Assembly (NCBI RefSeq): GCF_000422465.1
Contig: NZ_KE383842.1
Coordinates: 827,845 to 891,844, forward strand
Direction: 5' to 3'
DNA from: Paenibacillus harenae DSM 16969
Lineage (GTDB): Bacteria > Bacillota > Bacilli > Paenibacillales > Paenibacillaceae
DNA: 64,000 nt
Made by a program: the position numbers and the translations under genes
Part shown: piece by piece, positions 53,450 to 62,169 of the stretch
How positions within the stretch are numbered: the stretch's first letter is position 1
Layout of the letters: the number at the start of each line of letters is the position of its first letter
The notes under the pieces: generated by a model
Databases searched by the model: none
What the model was told of the DNA's origin: nothing
Seen by the model: only the letters and a program-made list of their open reading frames with translations

Positions 53450-54583
53450 ATGGATGAACGACAATTCATGACGGTTTTACGAAATAATAGAGATCTAATC
53501 ATACATAATTGGCTGCATGAGTTTCATGAAAACAGGTTACGCATTTATGAGGAGACAAGCTTTTTGCAGGAAGCGCACAGCTATTTCACCTTTATGATGG
53601 ATATTGATATTCCTTTTGAGGAGCATGAGCATGTGAAGCGGGTTCCGTATTATTATAAGAACCTTTTTGACAATAAAATATCAAGCAGCGACTTGCTCCG
53701 CAGCAACCACATATGGAGAAATTCGCTGATGCGGTTTATAGAGGAGGAGCTGCACGATCAGCGTATTCCTATGCATGCGGTTAGAAAAATCAATCACCGG
53801 CTGGATCAATTTGAACGTTACGTATTCGATTATTATAACGAGTGTACGAATCGTCTCATAGCAGATAAGGAGAGCACCATTACGGAGCTGCACGAGGCTC
53901 GAATGACGATTATCGGAAAGATGGCTGCCAGCATGGCCCATGAAATACGAAACCCGTTAACCTCGGTTCTCGGGTTTATCAAAATGATCCGTCATCAAAT
54001 ATCCGACCGTTCTTACGACAAGCTCATTCCTTATTTGGACATCATCGAAATCGAGTTTCAGAACATACAGATGCATATTACCGGATTTTTAAGCTTCTCC
54101 AAAAAAGACGTAATCGAAGAATCGTTTATTGATGTTTCATCCAGATCGGTCATCGAGACCGTTATTTCATTAATCCAGCCGCGGATCATTGATGAAAACA
54201 TCGAGCTTGTCTTTGATTCTATCCGGGACACAACCCTACATATTCAAAAAATCGCCATCCAACAGGTTTTATCCAATATATTAATTAACAGCATAGACGC
54301 CATGTACCAAATCGAAGGAGGAAGAAAAATTAGTGTATCCGGCAGGCTTGAGGAGGAAAATTATATCATCGCCGTGACCAACAACGGACCGGAAATTCCT
54401 AGTTCGATAAAAGATTCGCTTTTCACGCCTTTTGTGACGAGCAAGAAGGAAGGGACGGGGCTTGGACTTGCCATAAGCAAGCAGATCATGAATCGAAATC
54501 AAGGCGACATTCTATTTACCTCGAATCCCGAGGAAACGACGTTTATGATGGTATTCCATCTTGCCGCGCTTGCGCGCAAATAA
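53450..54583 (+). CDS. Soluble sensor histidine kinase
   Basis: A 377-residue kinase without membrane segments. The N-terminal helical domain (about 1-140) resembles RsbR-type N domains and ends in a coiled coil. HisKA has SMAHEIRNPLTSVLGF, with His164. The HATPase part has N-box SNILINSIDAM, NNGPEIPSSI and GTGLGLAISKQIM. The stress or sporulation input is unknown, and there is no response regulator next to it, so it may feed the Spo0F relay. AAGGAG lies nine bases before ATG 53450. Confidence 0.9.
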   Translation: MDERQFMTVLRNNRDLIIHNWLHEFHENRLRIYEETSFLQEAHSYFTFMMDIDIPFEEHEHVKRVPYYYKNLFDNKISSSDLLRSNHIWRNSLMRFIEEELHDQRIPMHAVRKINHRLDQFERYVFDYYNECTNRLIADKESTITELHEARMTIIGKMAASMAHEIRNPLTSVLGFIKMIRHQISDRSYDKLIPYLDIIEIEFQNIQMHITGFLSFSKKDVIEESFIDVSSRSVIETVISLIQPRIIDENIELVFDSIRDTTLHIQKIAIQQVLSNILINSIDAMYQIEGGRKISVSGRLEEENYIIAVTNNGPEIPSSIKDSLFTPFVTSKKEGTGLGLAISKQIMNRNQGDILFTSNPEETTFMMVFHLAALARK

Positions 54584-54608
54584 GGGTTAGCTCGGTTGAG
54601 CTAACCCT
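54583..54608. terminator. Hairpin between convergent kinase and blaR1-like genes
   Basis: AGGGTTAGCTC pairs perfectly with GAGCTAACCCT across a GGTT loop. T-tracts are poor on both sides, so termination efficiency is uncertain. Confidence 0.6.
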
Positions 54609-54614
54609 GCGCCT

Positions 54615-56336
54615 CTATAACACGAGCTCATCATACCATTGCAGCGGGAGCAAGCTCTCGTCCTTCACATTGTCCCGCTCACCCAATAAGTCTTTGCATA
54701 CGGACATGATAATATGGCCGCGAAGATCATTTTGGATGTTGCCATTCTCAAATTCGGCAAACAGATAAGCAAGAGCCTCTTCATCCGTCCTCAAGATTCG
54801 CTCATATTCATCCCGGTGCGCCTCGATATAATCGCCTGGATTAGAAGAAAACTTGGGCGAGGATTGAATGATCTCAAGCGATTTCTCAATTTGAGTACCT
54901 ATTGCAATAGACTCGGATGAATGATTAAACATCCGGGCAATAAGTTTATTAAGGGCTTCGGCGCTGTCAGCGTGATAGCGAACATCCCCGCCGTTCCATT
55001 CTTCAGCCTTATCTCTTGTGTACGTAAAGCCAGTTATTTCTCCTTGGCCGCCTTTATCCGCAGCTTTGTAGGAAATGACATCAACATTATCAATTAAACT
55101 AAAGAGCAGCACAGCATTTGGAAAAAAAACATCCTCAAAATCCGTATGCTGCAAAGTTTCAGAAGTTGACGCGCCAATTACATGGATCGTTAATCCATAA
55201 GGCGGTTGAACGGTTTGAAGTTCAACCGTATCTCTTCTATAACCTGAAGGGAATGGCATCGCTTCGATCAGTGCCACCACTTTGCTTTGGTTGCCTACAT
55301 AAGGCGTTTTATTAGCCATTAATAGCTTTGTATCGTATAAAGCTGCAGAGGAATTCGGCTCAGCCTTCGCCTCATATTCCGGATTTGCCGTCAGCAGGGC
55401 AATCGACGCGGCCGTTACGAGTACGGCGGCAGCTATAACCCATATATCAGGCTTTTTATAAGTTAAAATATTTTTGATCCGGGACTTAATATGGCTCTCG
55501 CCAAAGGCGAGAGGGCTGCCCGTCAACAAGCCGTTCCGTTTGACGGAGAGGGACAGCAGGGAGCGGGAATAGCTGGCTTTCTGATCCGTCCCCATTTTTC
55601 TGATGACACTTTCATCGCACGACATCTCCATATCCTTGCTCATTAAGGAATAGGCAAGCCATAGGACGGGATTAAACCAATGAACAATGAGGGTGACAAA
55701 GGCAAATGGCTTCACCAGGTAATCCAGTCTTCTAATATGCGTTTGTTCATGTGCGATCACATACGAAAGCTCATCTTTATCCAAACCGACCGGGATGTAA
55801 ATCCTGGGCTTTATCAAACCGAACACGAATGGCGACGTAATGCGGTCTGTTTCAAAAATATTGTCTTTGACCAGCGTAGCCGTCTTCACATTGCTGTTCA
55901 CTCTTATGTAGGAGACGAGGCTGTAAATAAGCAGTATGGCGACACCTGCAAGCCATAAGATACTCGCAATCTCCAATAGGGATTGTAAAGGATAAGCGCT
56001 CAATTCCGGCGAGCCCGGATGGATCAAGGAGAGTAAAGATTGAGCTTTACCGTCCATTTCGGCATCCATCGTTTCGACTGGGATGAGGCCGATGCTGCCG
56101 GGTGCATTTTCCATGACGCTTGGATTTGCTTGTTCTCTTGGCGGCAGCAAATGTAAGAAGCTAAACGCCGATTGAAAGCTGAACGGAAACACAAGCCTGA
56201 TCAACACGGCCATCCAAAGGGCATAGGAGAAAATTTTCGGCAGGTTTTTAAAGAAAATACGCCCAACCATAACGGCTATAGCTGCATAGCTTGCTGTAAT
56301 GCTCATGTTTAATATCGTTGTAAAAAAGCCGGTCAT
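54615..56336 (-). CDS. BlaR1/MecR1-type M56 membrane metalloprotease
   Basis: A 573-residue protein. Membrane segments flank the M56 protease domain; the zinc motif HEQTH is at 196-200 and MSCDESVIRKMG follows. The C-terminal region (from about 330) is extracellular and is not a penicillin-binding domain, so the signal is unlikely to be a beta-lactam; it contains a DUF4825-like segment near YVGNQSKVVALIEAMPFPSG. It overlaps the BlaI-like gene by four bases. The pair would form a signal-transducing protease with repressor cleavage by family analogy. Confidence 0.9.
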   Translation of the reverse strand: MTGFFTTILNMSITASYAAIAVMVGRIFFKNLPKIFSYALWMAVLIRLVFPFSFQSAFSFLHLLPPREQANPSVMENAPGSIGLIPVETMDAEMDGKAQSLLSLIHPGSPELSAYPLQSLLEIASILWLAGVAILLIYSLVSYIRVNSNVKTATLVKDNIFETDRITSPFVFGLIKPRIYIPVGLDKDELSYVIAHEQTHIRRLDYLVKPFAFVTLIVHWFNPVLWLAYSLMSKDMEMSCDESVIRKMGTDQKASYSRSLLSLSVKRNGLLTGSPLAFGESHIKSRIKNILTYKKPDIWVIAAAVLVTAASIALLTANPEYEAKAEPNSSAALYDTKLLMANKTPYVGNQSKVVALIEAMPFPSGYRRDTVELQTVQPPYGLTIHVIGASTSETLQHTDFEDVFFPNAVLLFSLIDNVDVISYKAADKGGQGEITGFTYTRDKAEEWNGGDVRYHADSAEALNKLIARMFNHSSESIAIGTQIEKSLEIIQSSPKFSSNPGDYIEAHRDEYERILRTDEEALAYLFAEFENGNIQNDLRGHIIMSVCKDLLGERDNVKDESLLPLQWYDELVL

Positions 56337-56692
56337 TTACTTGCCTCCTCAATGATTCGTTTCAGCTCTTCAGCCTCCTTTTTCGAAAGCTTCTTTTCGC
56401 CCAGAAAAGCGGTTATAAACTGCGGCAGAGATCCGTTAAACGCTCTTTCCATGACCGATTGGCTTTCATATCTTTGCGCGTCTTCTTTTTTGATAACGGC
56501 GGTGACGACCGCATCCGCGTTTCGAAGTACTCCGCGTTCGCACAGCTTTCTTAAAACCGTGTAGGTCGTGGATTTTTTCCACCCCAGCCTCTCTTGACAA
56601 AGCTTGACCAGCGCAGTCGAGTTTATCGGTTCATGCTCCCAAATCAAGCTGGCGAATTTATATTCCGCATCAAATAGTTTATACGATTCCAT
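56333..56692 (-). CDS. BlaI/MecI/CopY-type repressor
   Basis: A 119-residue winged-helix repressor. The core contains EPINSTALVKLCQERLGWKKSTTYTVLRKLCERGVL (cited in part: WKKSTTYTVLRKLCERGVL). It lacks long extensions. GGAGGTG lies about five bases before ATG 56692. The M56 gene overlaps by four bases. A perfect palindrome and a good promoter are upstream, which suggests autoregulation. Confidence 0.93.
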   Translation of the reverse strand: MESYKLFDAEYKFASLIWEHEPINSTALVKLCQERLGWKKSTTYTVLRKLCERGVLRNADAVVTAVIKKEDAQRYESQSVMERAFNGSLPQFITAFLGEKKLSKKEAEELKRIIEEASK

Positions 56693-56715
56693 GGCTTCAC
56701 CTCCAAAATAAGTTA

Positions 56716-56731
56716 GTTTATTCGAATAAAC
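56716..56731. promoter_or_regulatory. Candidate operator of the BlaI-like repressor
   Basis: GTTTATTCGAATAAAC is a perfect 16-bp palindrome between the promoter and the gene. It has the size and place of a BlaI-family operator. Confidence 0.6.
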
Positions 56732-56744
56732 CTTGTTGCTGTTA

Positions 56745-56773
56745 AGTTTATCCTGATAGACCTGGAATGTCAA
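56745..56773 (-). promoter_or_regulatory. Sigma-A promoter of the BlaI/BlaR1-like operon
   Basis: Minus-strand TTGACA (56773-56768) and TAAACT (56750-56745) are 17 bases apart. The palindrome follows immediately downstream, near the expected start. Confidence 0.65.
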
Positions 56774-56800
56774 GAAGGCATAAAAAATCGCATAACGTCA

Positions 56801-56826
56801 GAAAAAGCCCATAAATGGGCTTTCTC
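56801..56826 (-). terminator. Terminator after the YjcZ-like gene
   Basis: AAAGCCCA pairs with TGGGCTTT across TAAA; the minus-strand side runs into TTTTTC. Confidence 0.75.
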
Positions 56827-56877
56827 TTTGGAGATATTTTAGGAATAGACATTCGGTGGCAAAGTCTTTGGGCTCGA

Positions 56878-56994
56878 TTAGTAGCCGTATCCGCCGCCGA
56901 AAATTCCGCAGCTGCAAGCTATAATCACCAACAAGATGAACAGAACAAGGATCGCTCCAGTACTAGTAAAAGCACCGCCTACGTTACCTGACAT
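56878..56994 (-). CDS. YjcZ-like sporulation miniprotein
   Basis: A 38-residue peptide: MSGNVGGAFTSTGAILVLF, then a hydrophobic segment, then CSCGIFGGGYGY. A Gly-rich start, a single membrane helix and a short tail are typical of the YjcZ/YhdX-type coat miniproteins. Those end differently, so the Cys/Gly/Tyr tail is unusual. GGAGGTG lies nine bases before ATG 56994. A terminator follows. Confidence 0.8.
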   Translation of the reverse strand: MSGNVGGAFTSTGAILVLFILLVIIACSCGIFGGGYGY

Positions 56995-57021
56995 TATCCA
57001 ATGCACCTCCTTGTTTCCTGA

Positions 57022-57038
57022 ATACTATGTAGGTTATG
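57022..57038 (-). promoter_or_regulatory. Weak sigma-K-like -10 upstream of the YjcZ-like gene
   Basis: Minus-strand CATAACCTA (57038-57030) fits CATANNNTA, but no good -35 AC element was seen at the usual distance. Confidence 0.25.
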
Positions 57039-57039
57039 C

Positions 57040-57353
57040 ATTAAAATTCCTTCATGACCTAGGTGTTTGTTACGGCATGACATTAGCCCTCTTCCTGAAA
57101 ATGGCGACGAAATATGTAGACAAGCGATCCCTGGCAGCTTCTATTTCGAAATAATGTCCCGCCGATTGGCTTCATTTCTCATTTATACGAATAAGAACAT
57201 CCCCGTATTCATGCAGGTTGGCATGGATACGGGGATGTTTTACGCAAAAAAATAATGATATGCTTATTATTTATGTGTTAATATAAAAGAGTGGGCTTTA
57301 GTTCTCAAGTACTATGCAAATATTGTAAAGGGAGAGGACATTGATCAGCACAT
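57040..57353. other. Gene-free interval holding one strong orphan hairpin
   Basis: No supported gene. The only notable feature is a hairpin at 57196-57239 (see below). Short frames here run across that hairpin and have no ribosome site. Confidence 0.4.
57196..57239 (+). terminator. Orphan hairpin upstream of a histidine kinase gene
   Basis: AACATCCCCGTAT (57196-57208) pairs perfectly with ATACGGGGATGTT (57227-57239), with an inner CATGC/GCATG stem. A TTTT follows on the + strand. No upstream + gene needs it, so it could end a small RNA or act as a leader attenuator. Confidence 0.5.
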
Positions 57354-58634
57354 ATGGTTAATCAGCTGCTTTTACAACTCATAATCATATTGTTTCCCAT
57401 ATTTATCCAACAGTTCTTTTTCTCTCGGAAAAAAATAGCGGCGGACAGCTTGCGATATCAGCTGTTAAATGGGATTATGTTCGGCGGTTCGGCTGCTTTA
57501 TGCATGGCGTTTCCGGTTAACCTGACGGCAGATTTCCAATGGGATCTTCGCTGCATTCCGGTAATCATTTCCATCGTGTACAGCAAGGGCAAATGGATCC
57601 CGGGCATCATTTCGGCGCTCATTGTCGAGCTATACGGATATTGCGCCGGAGGCGATGCAGCCGCACTCATTATGATTGGCTTTGCGTTTATGATAGCGCC
57701 AAGCTTCTTATTCGCCAAGTCATTCGCGCAAAGTCCTCCCATCAAGCGGGTAGCCGTAAGCTTAGCCTTAGCGTTATATTCGACTCTAGTGATGATCGTG
57801 CTTTTGGTTATTCATCAAAACATGGGTTCCCACATCATTGAACAACCTACATATCGTTATTTTGCGATTTCAGTAATGGCACTCGTTTCTTTAATCGGAA
57901 TGGGAATCTCCGCACTGCTGAATGAGCATATCATTGAAAGCGCGTTGCTAAGACTGGAACTGGAGCGCAGCGAGAAGCTGAAGATCGTCAGTCAAATAGC
58001 AGCTTCGGTAGCCCATGAGGTGCGAAATCCGCTTACCGTTGTAAAGGGTTTTCTTCAGCTGCTGAAGGGATCGGTAGACGATAGACAGAAAGAATATTTA
58101 ATAATCGCTTTGTCGGAGCTGGACCGGGCGGAATTTATCATATCCGATTATCTGAACCTGGCCAAGCCGCAAGCGGAGCACTTAGAGATTATAGAGGTTT
58201 CGGACTTTTTGAACCACACCGTGGAAATCATGAATTCATACAGCCTAATCCAAAACGTTGCGATGCATCTTAATTGCAATCAGACGGACCTGTTCATATT
58301 AGCGGACAAGCCACGACTGACGCAGGTTATTTTGAATTTAATTAAAAATGGCGTCGAGGCGATTCCAGCAACAGGCGATGTTACCGTAAATGCCTATTAT
58401 CGCAATGAAGAAATCGTCATTGAAGTGATCGATACCGGGATTGGCATGACGAAAGAAAATTTGGACCATATCGGGAAAGCCTTCTTTACGACGAAGGATT
58501 CGGGAACCGGTCTCGGCATTCTGGTTACGATTCGGATTATTGAAGCCATGCATGGAAAAATAACGTTTGAAAGCGAGGTAGGCGTGGGGACAAAAGTGAC
58601 GATCCGACTGCCCGCAGCACCATATAAACCATAA
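57354..58634 (+). CDS. Membrane sensor histidine kinase (KinB-like)
   Basis: A 426-residue kinase with about six membrane helices in the first 195 residues, resembling the LytS/KinB-type sensor. HisKA has SVAHEVRNPLTVVKGF, with His221. The ATPase part has LNLIKNGVEAIP, DTGIGM and GTGLGILVTIRII. The combination resembles sporulation kinases that feed Spo0F; no response regulator is adjacent. ATG 57354 is the only in-frame start (a stop lies 12 bases upstream), but the GGAGAGG is 17 bases away, so translation may be inefficient. A terminator follows. Confidence 0.87.
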   Translation: MVNQLLLQLIIILFPIFIQQFFFSRKKIAADSLRYQLLNGIMFGGSAALCMAFPVNLTADFQWDLRCIPVIISIVYSKGKWIPGIISALIVELYGYCAGGDAAALIMIGFAFMIAPSFLFAKSFAQSPPIKRVAVSLALALYSTLVMIVLLVIHQNMGSHIIEQPTYRYFAISVMALVSLIGMGISALLNEHIIESALLRLELERSEKLKIVSQIAASVAHEVRNPLTVVKGFLQLLKGSVDDRQKEYLIIALSELDRAEFIISDYLNLAKPQAEHLEIIEVSDFLNHTVEIMNSYSLIQNVAMHLNCNQTDLFILADKPRLTQVILNLIKNGVEAIPATGDVTVNAYYRNEEIVIEVIDTGIGMTKENLDHIGKAFFTTKDSGTGLGILVTIRIIEAMHGKITFESEVGVGTKVTIRLPAAPYKP

Positions 58635-58667
58635 AGACCGCTGCAGCGAATGCTGTAAGCGGTCTTT
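58633..58667. terminator. Hairpin between convergent kinase and GH18 genes
   Basis: AAAGACCGCT pairs perfectly with AGCGGTCTTT with an inner GCAG/CTG pair. It lies between converging stops. Confidence 0.7.
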
Positions 58668-58681
58668 ACCGTTATTGCGCC

Positions 58682-60601
58682 TTATTTCAATTGAAGCATC
58701 ATCGTCCACAGGTCCGAGCTTTCATATCCGAGCCGCCACGCGGCTACTCCGGCCAGATCATAAGCTTTGGCCAAGTTGATGCGTGCTTTGACCGTAGCTT
58801 CCGTCTCCGCCCAAAATTGATAAGTAAAGCCGTCCTTCTTGTATGTGTATTTCATTTGACCGGATTCGGCATCGAGCACGCCCTTCGCGGCGGTATCCGC
58901 GATAAGCTGAGGAATTTCTTTCATATAGACCGCACGGTTACCGACCAGCTTGCCTGTACCGTCCAGCTTCCATTCCCTGACATAGAAGGGGATGCCAAGC
59001 ATCAGCTTGCTGCGGGGGATGCCATAGCCCAAAAACTGCTTAATGCCTTCTTCGGTCCAGCTCAAGCCCGCAACGGAGCCGGGTATCTTGCTTCCGCTCC
59101 AATGCTCGTCGTAAGCCATAATGATTATCGTGTCGACAACAGCTGAAAGCGCCGCATGATCATAAGCGGTCTGATGGTTCCAGCTGATGCTGCCTCTCGG
59201 AAGATCGATGGATAGCTGCATTCCTTTGGCTTGCACCGCTTTCGATAGCGAGGTGACGAAGGCGGTATAAGAAGCCCGGTCGCTTGCCGCAACCTCTTCG
59301 AAGTCCAGATTGACGCCTGCCGCCCCAAGCTGGACTAAGCGTCCGACGAGCTTGTTAATAAAGACTTGCTGTGCGGACTCGTTATTCAGAAAAGCTGTCG
59401 TCAATTTTCGGTCGAACTGGTTATGGACAAGCGGCATGACCTGAATGCCCTGCTCCTTCAACGTCTGTACGACAGTTATGTCTGACGTATCCTTCATTGA
59501 ACCGTCTGCGTTCGAAAGCTCGAACCAGCTAGGCGCGTCAATCGACAATCCTTGCGAGTTAGCGACGTGGTCAAGCACGGTTTGGCTGGTCGCGCTGCCG
59601 TTCCAGCCGAGATAGGCGAGCTTCTTCGAATTGTTCCAGATCGAACGGCCATCCGCATTCCGGACCGAGCTGTTCGCATAATGCTTCGCAAAGTCGATTG
59701 CGCCGCTTCGCGTATTGAACATCCGCAGCTTGTTGTCTTCTTGATAGACGGTTAAGTATGGCATGCCGGACCAGAGGACCCGGCCGTTATGCTGAACCTC
59801 TGCATACGGGGTTTTCTTGGCTGCCTGAACCGCGGCATTCAGACTGATGAACGAGCCGACTGCTGAACCATTCTGGATGACGTTATAAGCAGGGACGTTC
59901 GAAAACACGATTTTTCCAGTTGCGGTGTTTAGAATCTCGCTGCTTGGGATAGAGGCCGAAGCATGGACGGCATCATAGAGGAAGGAATACAAGTTCTCCT
60001 CCTGTACAGGCAAGCCGTCAGCCATAATCTGATAGACGGGGACCGCAGCGCGCTGCGCCTTGATTTGCGCTGCGGTCAGATTGCCCCAAACCCATTTATT
60101 CGTCGATAAATCGATGATATGGGCGTTACCCCATTTCCTGGCTTCGCGCTTAGCGGCATCAAGAGTAGGAAACGACCAATTCTCCTGCGTGTTATCCCCT
60201 TGATATAAGGTGAAATTAGCATAGGTTTCATATTTCCAACCGATGTTTTCCAGGTCGCGGATATGCGCATTCGTTAACGTTTTTGCAATGGCGAGCGCCT
60301 GCTCATAGGTTCTGAATTCCCATTTTGCGTTCGTTACGCCGTTCTGATAAACCTTGTACCGGGGAAAATTATCCCATACCCAGTTCCGGCCGGATATCGT
60401 CTCCACATGGCTGTACCCGAATTTCCGGGCATAGTCGATGGCCTGCGCCTCCGCCCTAAATTCACGGAGCGCTTTGTCGTTCTGATAGACCCGATACTTG
60501 GTCATTTGCGTAGAAGCTGCGTCGGCGGTGCCGGCGGCTCCCGTCATGAGCGTCTGACAGAACAGCAGCAGCAGCAGGGCTGCGCTTAATTTTCTCTTCA
60601 T
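58682..60601 (-). CDS. Secreted GH18 protein with six N-terminal repeats
   Basis: A 639-residue protein. A signal peptide (to about residue 29, ending ADA) is followed by six repeats of about 40-50 residues between about 36 and 325. Each begins with a YxVYQ-like strand and most end with a Trp-containing V-W-x-N/G turn. The GH18 domain (about 330-639) has GVNLDFEEV with the catalytic Glu, MAYDEHWSG and the SDLWTMM ending; it resembles YaaH/YdhD spore-cortex or wall hydrolases. ATG 60601 gives a good signal peptide, although the GAGGAG is far; GTG 60616 is an alternative but very close to it. Probably it binds and trims wall polymer. Confidence 0.9.
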   Translation of the reverse strand: MKRKLSAALLLLLFCQTLMTGAAGTADAASTQMTKYRVYQNDKALREFRAEAQAIDYARKFGYSHVETISGRNWVWDNFPRYKVYQNGVTNAKWEFRTYEQALAIAKTLTNAHIRDLENIGWKYETYANFTLYQGDNTQENWSFPTLDAAKREARKWGNAHIIDLSTNKWVWGNLTAAQIKAQRAAVPVYQIMADGLPVQEENLYSFLYDAVHASASIPSSEILNTATGKIVFSNVPAYNVIQNGSAVGSFISLNAAVQAAKKTPYAEVQHNGRVLWSGMPYLTVYQEDNKLRMFNTRSGAIDFAKHYANSSVRNADGRSIWNNSKKLAYLGWNGSATSQTVLDHVANSQGLSIDAPSWFELSNADGSMKDTSDITVVQTLKEQGIQVMPLVHNQFDRKLTTAFLNNESAQQVFINKLVGRLVQLGAAGVNLDFEEVAASDRASYTAFVTSLSKAVQAKGMQLSIDLPRGSISWNHQTAYDHAALSAVVDTIIIMAYDEHWSGSKIPGSVAGLSWTEEGIKQFLGYGIPRSKLMLGIPFYVREWKLDGTGKLVGNRAVYMKEIPQLIADTAAKGVLDAESGQMKYTYKKDGFTYQFWAETEATVKARINLAKAYDLAGVAAWRLGYESSDLWTMMLQLK

Positions 60602-60719
60602 AGCTTTCCAAACCACACTCCTCTCACAATCTATCTATTAGACGCAAGAGGAGGGAGGATGTTTCTCTTAATCTGGTTGATTCGCCAATGGAAATTCCCG
60701 GAAGAAAGTAGAACGCACG

Positions 60720-60776
60720 AAAAAAAGCATCCTTCAGAAATCCCGACCGGTGACCGGGAGTTCTTCGGAATGCTTT
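60720..60776 (-). terminator. Terminator after the DUF2653 gene
   Basis: Minus-strand AAGCATTCCGAAG pairs imperfectly with a downstream arm ending GATGCTT, followed by TTTTTT. Confidence 0.6.
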
Positions 60777-60780
60777 ACAT

Positions 60781-61062
60781 CTATGAATCTGCGATATCCG
60801 CCCAAAACTCCTCATCCGCGTCCAGCGTTATATTGGAGCGGAATACACGGCGGTTGTATTGCTTGAACATATACTGCTCGATAGCCTCGAGGATGTTCGC
60901 TTCGATGATGAATTGGCTTCGGCCGTTCACCCACACCTCGGCGGTGAAGCCGTATTGTTCTTCCCAGGAAAGCTGAACCTCTACGTCAGACGGCTTAACG
61001 CCTCGTCTGTCAGCCATATGGAGACAGACCGCGTTAATAATCTCATCTGTATAGATCCGCAC
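60781..61062 (-). CDS. YxcD-like protein (DUF2653)
   Basis: A 93-residue protein starting MRIYTDEIINAVCLHMADRR (20 residues). It is alpha/beta, soluble, and matches the YxcD/DUF2653 pattern (YTDEIINAVC, LEAIEQYM). Function unknown. It follows the small membrane gene by two bases, so they form one transcript. Confidence 0.85.
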   Translation of the reverse strand: MRIYTDEIINAVCLHMADRRGVKPSDVEVQLSWEEQYGFTAEVWVNGRSQFIIEANILEAIEQYMFKQYNRRVFRSNITLDADEEFWADIADS

Positions 61063-61064
61063 GA

Positions 61065-61481
61065 TTAATAGGGTCTCCGTTGATCCGGCGGGTTACGTTT
61101 GCTGCGTAAGTAGACGAACGCGACCCGGATCAGCATAATAATCGCAAAGATGGCAAGCAGGTTAATCATAAGCCCGAGAATCTGGCCGAAAGCGCCCATT
61201 CCCGCGAACAGTCCGCCGAACATCAATCCGGCCAAGCCGCCGAGCATCAAGCCCTTCATTAGGCTTCCGCCGCCGAAAAAGCCCGGTTTCGTCGTCCCCG
61301 TTGTCGTCCCCGTTCTGGCGCCGGGATTGGTCTGGCTCGTATTTTCATTTTTCTTCGGCGTTTGGGTATAGCCCTGTTTCGGTGATTTTATACCGCCTCT
61401 AGGTTTTGCGTCGGCGTATTGGCCAAATCCTAATGTTACGAATAAAGCGAGCGCCAGCATGACCAAAAATCCCTTTTTCAT
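61065..61481 (-). CDS. Small exported membrane protein with Gly/Thr-rich linker
   Basis: A 138-residue protein. A signal peptide (MKKGFLVMLALALFVTLGFG) is followed by a Lys/Thr/Gly-rich region and a hydrophobic Gly/Leu/Met-rich segment (about 75-120), ending in a basic tail (RSKRNPPDQRRPY). The pattern resembles Tim44-like small proteins in Firmicutes. GGAGGAG precedes ATG 61481. Function unknown. It is the first gene of a two-gene unit with the DUF2653 protein. Confidence 0.8.
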   Translation of the reverse strand: MKKGFLVMLALALFVTLGFGQYADAKPRGGIKSPKQGYTQTPKKNENTSQTNPGARTGTTTGTTKPGFFGGGSLMKGLMLGGLAGLMFGGLFAGMGAFGQILGLMINLLAIFAIIMLIRVAFVYLRSKRNPPDQRRPY

Positions 61482-61601
61482 CTGTTTTTTCTCCTCCTGT
61501 AGTGCGGATGACGAGCATTGCTAACATCGTAAAATACGGCTAAGATAGACAGAGGTTTCACTTTTTTGTTTCATTAAGTATAAGCCTGCCGGGAGGAAGA
61601 C

Positions 61602-62135
61602 ATGACAAATTTTCCTAATTCATATGTTTCCTATTTAGTGGAATTTCATGCATCGCGGGATTTTTTCGAATGCCACGAGCTGCTGGAGGAGTATTGGAAG
61701 GAGCATCCGGAGGATACGCGGGCCGATGTCTGGGTCGGCTTGATCCAGCTTGCAGTAGCGCTTTATCATGAGCGAAGGGGCAATGTTCGCGGCGCTTTGA
61801 AAATGTTGAAACAAGCGGAGCCCCGATTGTCGCTGCCCTTACTTGAGTCGCTCGGCATCGATAGGGTGAACGTCGTCAAGCAGGTGTCGGAAAGAATAGA
61901 AGCTCTAACGGGAGAGCATCGGCCGGCGTATGTCGATTTAAACTTGAGGATTCTCGATAAAGATTTGATGGCAAGGTGCCAAGCGGAATGCGAGGAGCGC
62001 GGCTTGCAGTGGGAATCGCCAAGTCCGATGAAGGATGCGTCGATCATACATCGCCATAAGCTGAGAGACCGTTCTGAGGTGATTGCGGCGAGGCAGGAGG
62101 CATGGCATGCCAAAAAGAAGGAGCGTGGCGACTGA
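61602..62135 (+). CDS. DUF309 protein
   Basis: A 177-residue helical protein with the DUF309 signature FHASRDFFECHELLEEYWKE and WVGLIQLAVALYHERRGN. Conserved His and Glu residues suggest a metal site; function unknown. GGGAGGA precedes ATG 61602. A terminator hairpin overlaps the stop codon. Confidence 0.9.
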   Translation: MTNFPNSYVSYLVEFHASRDFFECHELLEEYWKEHPEDTRADVWVGLIQLAVALYHERRGNVRGALKMLKQAEPRLSLPLLESLGIDRVNVVKQVSERIEALTGEHRPAYVDLNLRILDKDLMARCQAECEERGLQWESPSPMKDASIIHRHKLRDRSEVIAARQEAWHAKKKERGD

Positions 62136-62161
62136 AATGAACAGCCGTCAAGCTCCTTTTT
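62116..62161 (+). terminator. Terminator of the DUF309 gene
   Basis: AAGGAGC pairs with GCTCCTT, with a second partial inner stem, followed by TTTTTAAA. It includes the stop codon. Confidence 0.6.
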
Positions 62162-62169
62162 AAATGCTG

